This document shows positions 56,800 through 64,000 of a stretch of DNA of 64,000 bases, piece by piece. How positions within the stretch are numbered: position 1 is the stretch's first letter; the number at the start of each line of letters is the position of its first letter. The notes under the pieces are model-generated. The model saw only the letters and a list, made by a program, of their open reading frames with translations, did no database searches and was not told where the DNA came from. The stretch comes from Phlebotomus papatasi (taxonomy: Eukaryota; Arthropoda; Insecta; Diptera; Psychodidae): contig NC_077224.1 in the NCBI RefSeq assembly GCF_024763615.1, positions 17,391,078-17,455,077 of the forward strand, in the 5' to 3' direction. The translations under genes and the position numbers were made by a program.

Positions 56800-58980
56800 C
56801 TAATAGCTTATTTATAGAAAAGTTATCGGAAATTGCTAAGTAGTGAATTTGTTAATAAATTGGTACTTACTGTTTTGGAGCTATACAGTAATTGGATTTC
56901 ATATAAAATAAAACTTATCTTATTCCAAATAATGTTCAGCTCATTTTCGCAATACTCAAGAATTATGGCTGTATGGTGGAAAACCAAAAATAAACTTAAA
57001 ATAATACAGAAAATTTATTATCGTATTTGTGGCTATAAAATGAAATGCAGTCAGCATGTTCTAAATGCATGCTCGTACACTCACAACTCATAATTAGGCC
57101 ATCACAATTTTATTAGTGCTGCAAAATGAGATGATTTTTTCTCTCTCTCAAACGTCTGCAGATTTTGAAATTCACTGACTGAGAGATATTAAATGAGGTT
57201 ATTGCATGGAAAAAATTCTCAAAGTTCCGCAATTAAATATTGTTTTTAATATATTAGCAAAGTTTTCTTATTTCTTGTTTTAATTTTGTTGAATTTTTTC
57301 ATTGATTTTTCACTGTGAGCTGATTTGTAAATTTTACAAAGTGAAGTTGATTTATTGATTTGAGATGAGAAAATGTGTGCCAAGAATTGTTGTACAACTC
57401 GGGAAAAATATCAATTTACGTTTACTCATCATGTTCATTTGATGAGATATTAAATAAATTTTCCATGGTACAAATGAAACACATTTCTGATGGATTTCAA
57501 TAATAGACAAATGGTAAAAATTTCCAGTGAAATTCTCTTGAAGGGAATTGAGGAAGTATTTTGACATTAAATTTCCAATTATAGGAAGTGTCAGTGGGAA
57601 AATTTTCAATTTTCAATCGCGAACCAGAGTATCTACTACACACATTTCCAAAGGGGTTTGCTGGTGAAAATTCACGGTAAAATAGATCATTTGGCTGTTA
57701 TGCGGAACGAAAGCTTCTATTTCACATAAATGTAGCTTTCATGCTGGATTTAACCCACACCATAGAAAATTATTTCGTGCTAACTATCGATCCAATATGT
57801 ACAATGTTGAAGTTGTAATTACGCAGCGAAACTTTTGGCAATATTCCAGGTACATTTTGCTAAATCGTGCTGCAGCCACAAATCATTCGGAAATAAACCA
57901 TCAGCAACTCTTTTCTACCCACCTCCCCTCAAGAGTCAAAACTTTTCACCAAAAAATACCCAGCCTCAGTGTCTTAAGCATCCTTCCTAAGAAAAGATGG
58001 TACACATTTCTAAAAGCAAAAAACAAAAAAAAAAAAGCTTTTGCCCCTCTAAAAGCTCCTTCTTGTACATCGTACTACCCCATGTGAGTCCTTGTAAAGA
58101 AAATTATTGAAGAACAAAAATTATTTACAACCCATGAACGGAAGACAGGAAAGGAAATGTGAGCAAGTACACGGAGAAAAAAATCTGCATAATTTGATTT
58201 ATAAATTTTAATAACAACCAAAGAGAGTTTTCTCAAGAAAAATACTTTTTTTTCCATCAAATAAGAAAAGAAAACACACATTATGCGAAGGATGAAAAAT
58301 TTTGGGAGGGGAAAACTGAAGCAGAAGAATTTTCATTCTTTTTTTCTCCTTGTCTTTCCACCAAGTAGCATCTCTTGTACTCCTTGGAAAAATATCCCCA
58401 AACTCCCCCCAAAGATATATACTTTTTCAGTTTTTTTTTTTTGAGGGTAGAAAATTTCCTGGGAGAAAATTACACGACACTTAACATTTACCACCTGTTG
58501 TCTTTAAAATGTATTACAGATACACATCACTTTTCGCAGTTTCCACCCCAAAAAAGCTCCCAAGCTGGGGACAGAAAAGCTCGGTAGGAGGTGAATGTTT
58601 ACGCTGAGCATTTGGCACATTCTAGGGCGGAAGAACAACGACGCGTATCACAATAATATAAAATAAAATAGGTGGTTCAGATTCTCTTCTAACTCCCTTT
58701 TTATTTCTCCTAACCACCCCCAAACTTCCGATAGACGAGCTAGAAAGCACAAATACACAATTTCACGCCAAGATGAAGCAGGAGAAAGCTCTTTCAAGTT
58801 CAGTTCTATAGCTAGGGAAATCATTTATTTAATTTCTGAACTAGGGATTCAAATTCCAATTCTTATGGGAACTTCTAGGCTGATCAAGGATTTGATTCAA
58901 ATTAAAAAGAAATGATTGTCAAAAGAATGCCGCTTTCCGTGTTTTCAAAATCAATTTATCCGGAAACAAACCTTCTTTAT
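56800..58980. other. No gene seen
   Basis: AT-rich DNA. ORFs of 60-96 codons on both strands have lysine-, isoleucine- and phenylalanine-rich random composition and no motif. No consensus splice pair with an open phase was found. Confidence 0.4.
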
Positions 58981-58989
58981 AAGCCCGGA

Positions 58990-59215
58990 TAGGGGGAGGT
59001 GGGGCTACTTTGAGCTGTTAGGCTACATTGTTATACGATTTTTTCGTCTATTTCTAAAGGAAGCTGGTCCTTGCAATTATTTTATTTAGATCCACAATTT
59101 TTTTGTCTATCCAAAGCCCATTATCTTAAAAACCAGTTTTTTTTAAAGAAATATGCGAGAAAATCGTATAACAATAATGTAACCTCACATCTCAAAGTAG
59201 CCCCACCTCCCCCTA
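58990..59215. mobile_element. MITE, GGTGGGGCTACTTTGAG family
   Basis: TAGGGGGAGGTGGGGCTACT at the left mirrors AGTAGCCCCACCTCCCCCTA at the right. The arms extend some 60 bases through TTATACGATTTTTTCG and its complement. TA at both edges suits a Tc1/mariner-type target. The related end GGTGGGGCAATTTGAG occurs at 2940. Confidence 0.8.
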
Positions 59216-59599
59216 ACACATTAAGTACTTATTCAACGACTTAATTTTAAGGGATTGTGGAACATCGAACTATTTAAAAAAAAATAAATGAAAATGAGAC
59301 ATACATCAACGCTTTTTAGTGAATAGCGAAAATAACATGGCATAGCTCAGCCTTAACAATAAGTACTTAATTAAGGCCTTTGTTATGCCCTAGACACTCG
59401 TGTTTTACAGATTTCGTAGCTGCTTCTAGTAGCTACATGTAGGGGAGACCGAGGCAGAAATAAACAGTAGAATAGTTAGACAGTAGAATTTTATAGTTGT
59501 CCTTCAAGCTACTATTTATTCACAATAAATACCGTTTGGTTCTATTCATTGAAATATTTATCAGTCTGATTCACATATTTTTTCACAAATTTATGCGGA

Positions 59600-59790
59600 A
59601 AGGAAAATTTAATTTGAATCTATTTTTCGCAGTGCATTTATTATCTCATTGCCATCAACAAATACTCAGCAAGAACGCACTTTATCTTGCGGCCATCGCC
59701 GTCTTAGCGTTGATCTCCAATCCCCAGGGTAGAGCGATGGAAAACTCTTTCCCAAGCTGTACATTTCGAATGTTTTCAGGTTTACACTTT
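59600..59790 (-). repeat. LINE 3'-UTR relic
   Basis: TTGCGGCCATCGCCGTCTTA then GCGTTGATCTCCAA and GATGGAAAACTCTTTC align by eye at about 70% with 35015-35095 in the 3' UTR of the minus-strand LINE (TTGCGCCCACCGGCGTCTGA, GTGGAAAACTCCTTC). It is a 5'-truncated relative of that LINE. A shorter piece (GCGACCATCACCGTCTTAT) lies at 53494. Confidence 0.5.
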
Positions 59791-59819
59791 TTGCAATAAT
59801 TTTTATTTATTTTTGCAAG

Positions 59820-62800
59820 TTTGTCCATAAGTAAACTGACTGCAAGATTGAAGGCTTAGCTTCAATCGATCGAAAGGGCATCTTAAATTTTTAAAAATTG
59901 AAAATTAATTTGTACGTTTTTGAAGCATTTATTGCTCATTAGGCTTCTAATCGGAATAGGAATTTATAAATTTTGACATCACATAATTTAACTTAATATT
60001 TTAAGTTTTCTTTAGATAGAAATTTAGAGGAATGTTTGGTTTTTTAATTATATTTCTACACAAAAAATCCACAATCTGTTGCAGACAGAAAAAATATTTT
60101 CTGATAATGAAATGGAACCTAACTAAAATAAAGGACATAAAGATTAATTTGCAGTCCTGTAGAGAATTTCTGTAAGACTTTGGTAATGCAATATGCCAAA
60201 TTTTGTTTCGAATCTCACGAGAGGTTTTTCGACAATGTAATTCTGTACCCATGACATTTGTCACCACTCATATCTTTGAGATTTATGAAAATTCAAATGA
60301 CAATTAATTTGGCAAAACAAATCGACCAGTAGATGAATTCTGTAACAGTATGACAAAGTCATATGACAAATTTAAAAATATTTACGCGGTAAATTCGGAA
60401 AAATTAATCAAAAAACAGATTCATATTAGTTACTAAGAGCTTCATAGAGCTTCTTCAGAGTCATTCGATGCTAATTTGGCTTTAATAATCTCCTGCTCCT
60501 GAATTTTCCGTGAAAATTTGTCATATGACATTATCATATCGTTACTGAATTCCCCTACAGGACGGAATTTATTTGTAAAATATGACTAAGTAAAGATATT
60601 TCATTACAAAATCAATAAATTCCATTTTCGAACTCATGTGATACGACAATAAAGCTCGGTTGGCATTGTCAGGTTTTAAATTCATGTATGATAATGCCAT
60701 AAAGATTGCAAATTTCCGTACTGGACCTTATTATCCACAGCTCAGGGCTCAGAACATGGAGTTCCATATTCCCATCTCCTCGATCGAACCAAGACTTTCT
60801 CTCCTGTCTATGAACTTACTCCTTTCAATCCGGTTCCGGACAAGAGAAAAGATGGACAATTTTTAAACTATGATCTTTGAAATTATTAATAAAAGAACTA
60901 AAAGAACTGATTTCTACAAATTTACATTCTAAATACAATCACATCAAATTATTAACCTTTGAGTCCATAAACATTTGTCGAATAACTCTTAAAAAGGCTA
61001 CAATTTCCAGAAACTACCTAATTCCACTCTATCTGGAAAATGTGTTATTGTCATCTGAACTATAACTCATTCCTCACTGAAAATTCTCTGAAGCCATTTA
61101 AATCCTGTGAAACATTTCGAATTGATGTGCAAATGAAATCCCTATTCCGCGAAATTCCACAGAACATTTAAGGTGAATTTATGTGAAATAAATATGGAAA
61201 TTAATTTTCCGAATGCATATGGTGCAGATTGAAGAGTAAAAAGCTACCACACTATAAAAGTTCCTGTGCAGAGCTTTTAAATGACGTTGAAATGAAGTTC
61301 AAACCAAAAATTGCATGTTCTATGCCAACACCGGGGAAATAATTAAGTTTCAAGTGAGTGGGCAAAAAAAAACTAAATGGGAAAATGTAATCCTTGTCAC
61401 AATTGCAAACTTCCTCATTTACTGCCAGCAGGACTTTCAAGAGAAATTCATCCAATTGACAAAATTGCCGGAAATTCATACAAACCCCTAACAACGCAAA
61501 TGGTTGGAAAAAGACCTAAAGCATTTGTGTGAAAAAGGGGCTTTGTCAATTGCAATATCTCCTTTTCATCCCAGAGGTGCTAAAAGGAAAAAAAAGAGGA
61601 AAAAAAGCTCTATAAGCGAGAGCTTTTTGGATGAATGAGAGGATGATGAAAATAATCGCAAAAATGGTAGTAAGAGAGACAGAGGAGTTTATGTTTGAAA
61701 TGGGATACGCAATTATGTGTGGAATTGGTAGTATGATGGGTAAATAGTCGTTCATTTTCCTTGGGATAAAGTGTCTTGTCTCTCTATCATTATATGTGTT
61801 TGTGTCTGTTAAACATTTCCCTCCAAATAGCCTTCCGCACCCAAACCCACAACCAAGTGAGAGAAATTCCTTGTACATAATATGAGCTTTTGGGAAAATG
61901 GCTCCAGGTGCTTCTGCCGCCGATGTGGATAATGCGAATAATTTGGAATTATTCCCATAATACAGGATGGGGGCGATGTCCATGATAATCCAGGGGTTGC
62001 AAGGAAAAGTGTATTTGTGGTTGAATGAACTGAAATTGAGTTTTTGGGCCTATTCCACTATGTGGACACTTTTGGAAAAAGCAATCAACTTCATTGATAC
62101 TGCAACTGATCCGATCGTCAACTGAAATGCCATTCACTTGTAAAAATCTCTCTCTTACACTCGGAAAAAAATTATCAAAATATTTCAGATTTGAGGTTTA
62201 AATCTAACAGACTGGGTTTCAAGACCTAATGGCTCCGTTCAGTAAAAACCTTTCAAAGAGACAAAGCCAAGCCAAACCTGTTCGAAAATATACCGGAAGC
62301 CTAAAGTGTAAGTTCACGTACTCGCCGCTTTGGCGCTGATTGTACTGCCATTTCGAATTTCGTTATTCTTGACACTTCAATCATCAAAAATGTCAGCAAC
62401 AGTTTGTAAACGTTTACTGCAAAAAGTGAATTTTTGTGTTGTTTTTTTTTTTGGAACGTCAGGGTAGCAGAACGTTTAAATTGTGATTGTATTCTCACTG
62501 ATATATATACCTTCGAATCGGTACAGAAAAAGCTCAACAGGAGAGAGCTCTAAAATCGGAAATGTTAATTACTGAATGTAATGGATCATTTTAAAGAAGT
62601 CGGTAAAATTTCAACGGAATCACAGAGAGTACAGTCAAGGTGATGACATTAGCTCTGAAATATGCGACCAGTTTTAGTGTAAATTTTTTTCTGTTTTCGT
62701 GCACATTTCACGAGATATCCCCAAAACTAAGTGGGTTGTCAATTTCGGGTTTTCGGTTGCTTCTCCGCGATTAAATTGGCTTTAATTTTGTATTAGTATT

Positions 62801-62900
62801 TTTTGCTGATTCATTCTACAATGACAGAAAACATCAAATAAACTCAAAAGCTTTTTCGGCTCGCTAGAAACATATGGGAAACATAGGAAATGTCATGCCT
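59820..62900. other. No gene recognised
   Basis: Longest ORF is 145 codons on minus (61983-61546). It is rich in isoleucine and phenylalanine, has a hydrophobic stretch near its C-terminus, and is overlapped by another minus ORF (62137-61949). I see no domain or splice context. The rest is AT-rich with no repeats found by eye. Confidence 0.35.
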
Positions 62901-62911
62901 CTGACTGAGTG

Positions 62912-63733
62912 CAGTAGACTTTCGCTTATCCGTGGACTCTTTTTCCGGGGGACATATTAAAGTCCGTGAGACAATTTAAAGTCCGTGAATTTTAAAAATT
63001 TTGTTGACATAATGTCCCCGTTTCGGATTTATTGTTAAAGCAAATGTGCTCTATCTACTGTAATTCATTCTCACTGTAACTTTTTCGGACAGTACGCATG
63101 TTTAGAGAGAATGTCGATTCAGTCAGGTCAGGATTCACTCCACAAAGTTTCAATGTAAACAAAAACAATCGTTGGATTTCTGGTTATGAATTATCTGTTT
63201 AGAATTAATCTGTGTTAATAAAAGCGTCCTGTGATACTTCCTAGAAATATCACAACCAGAATTCTAAATTCAAAATTAATCTGTGTTAAGTAAATCATCC
63301 TATGATATTTCCCAGAGAATATTCAAACCAGATTCCTGAATGTAAAGACCACGAATTAATAAATCCGGCGAAAAAGGATCCGTTTTCCTGATTATCACTT
63401 CTTTATTCAAGAGATAATAAATTCAAATATCTTTTACACAACTTTTCAAAATAAATGATAATTAAATTGAATAGATAACCGTAGATTTCTTAACTCTCAC
63501 TAAAATTGTTTTTTGGACGAGGTCTTGACAAGAAATAGAATGATACTGATACTGACTTGACAAACTTGACAATCTCATTAGTACTCAAAAAATTAGTTCT
63601 AAAAAATTACTTCGGAGGATTTCCGCCAGAGCGTATGGTGTTCTTCACCAATTTCAAGCAATTTGAAGTGTATCAATCTCAAAATTCGTGTTACGTTTTG
63701 GTGCCGCTCTTACGGATAAGCGAGAGTCTACTG
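62912..63733. mobile_element. pogo/Tigger-like non-autonomous element (822 bp)
   Basis: CAGTAGACTTTCGCTTATCC at the left pairs with GGATAAGCGAGAGTCTACTG at the right. TA follows the right end; the left neighbour is TG, probably mutated TA. Two similar internal segments (ATTAATCTGTGTTAA... followed by CCTRTGATA.TTCC) lie at about 63206 and 63273. No transposase frame remains, so it is an internally replaced or deleted derivative. The ends match the 233-bp MITE at 46155-46387. Confidence 0.7.
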
Positions 63734-64000
63734 TATGTTCATGAACAGATGAGTCAATATTGATTCGATTGAGGGAACGGGAATATGGGGCTCTATGTTG
63801 TGGCCCTATAGAAGTCGATAAATAGTTATTCAATAACCAGGACAAGAATTTATCCTCAATATCCAATCACAAGTCATTTTTTTCAAAAAACCTGACTGAC
63901 AAGAAATTAGTTAAACCATGTGACTAGACGGACTAGACCCTAGGTATAAAGCCCATATAAGGGCCGAAATATATTCAAGCTGATCCTTGAGAATATTTAT

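Noticed and set aside
61546..61983. 145-codon minus-strand ORF
   Set aside because: Composition is AT-driven (Ile, Phe, Lys, Ser), there is no recognisable domain, and another ORF overlaps on the same strand.
1..64000. CRISPR array, prokaryotic operon or prophage
   Set aside because: No regularly spaced identical repeats with unique spacers, no ribosome-binding sites, no dense ORFs; the repeats are MITEs and satellites of a eukaryotic genome.

Overview
The window is AT-rich, intron- and repeat-dense eukaryotic DNA, most likely from an insect and probably a nematoceran fly (mosquito or sand fly group). The evidence is: arthropod-type non-LTR retrotransposons; a decayed Tc1/mariner-superfamily element of the DD37E kind, known mainly from mosquitoes; many short inverted-repeat elements (MITEs) with TA, TTAA or 8-bp target duplications; and tRNA-like SINE fragments. 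Nothing bacterial is present: no operons, no dense long ORFs, no ribosome-binding-site pattern. Species assignment is inference.

Host coding content is very small. At 7.6-8.0 kb two short exons with consensus splice sites can encode a 42-residue single-pass membrane microprotein. A hAT-like MITE sits exactly at its splice donor, and its 8-bp target duplication copies the donor. At 9.99-10.29 kb two more candidate exons share one open phase across a 137-bp intron and encode a hydrophobic segment. All other ORFs over 60 codons look like chance or belong to transposable elements.

Layout. 0-5.2 kb: a TTCC/GGAA-rich palindromic stretch, piggyBac-like and other MITEs, a near-perfect 300-bp hAT foldback element with intact 8-bp duplication, and the 3' end of an old LINE. 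7-11.5 kb: the candidate exons, SINE pieces and a MITE. 14.7-30.8 kb: two copies of a 1.8-kb non-coding family with Helentron/DINE-1-like termini, degenerate simple and tandem repeats, a Tc1-like transposase remnant and more MITEs. 34.85-41.6 kb: a nested complex in which a LINE on the minus strand (endonuclease plus reverse transcriptase) is split by a third copy of the 1.8-kb family in its 3' UTR and by a 1.2-kb element loaded with GATCC-type subterminal motifs inside the reverse transcriptase gene; a MITE abuts its 5' end. 45-57 kb: several MITEs, a 33-bp minisatellite that fakes a 201-codon ORF, a 134-bp satellite carrying a precisely inserted 130-bp hAT MITE, and the decayed DD37E transposon. 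57-64 kb: mostly featureless AT-rich DNA, a TA-flanked MITE, a LINE 3'-UTR relic and an 822-bp pogo-like element.

The main interest lies in the architecture and nesting order of the mobile elements, the internal ~300-bp module structure of the 1.8-kb family, and the microprotein gene whose donor site was duplicated by a transposon. All homology statements come from reading motifs by eye; no search was run.
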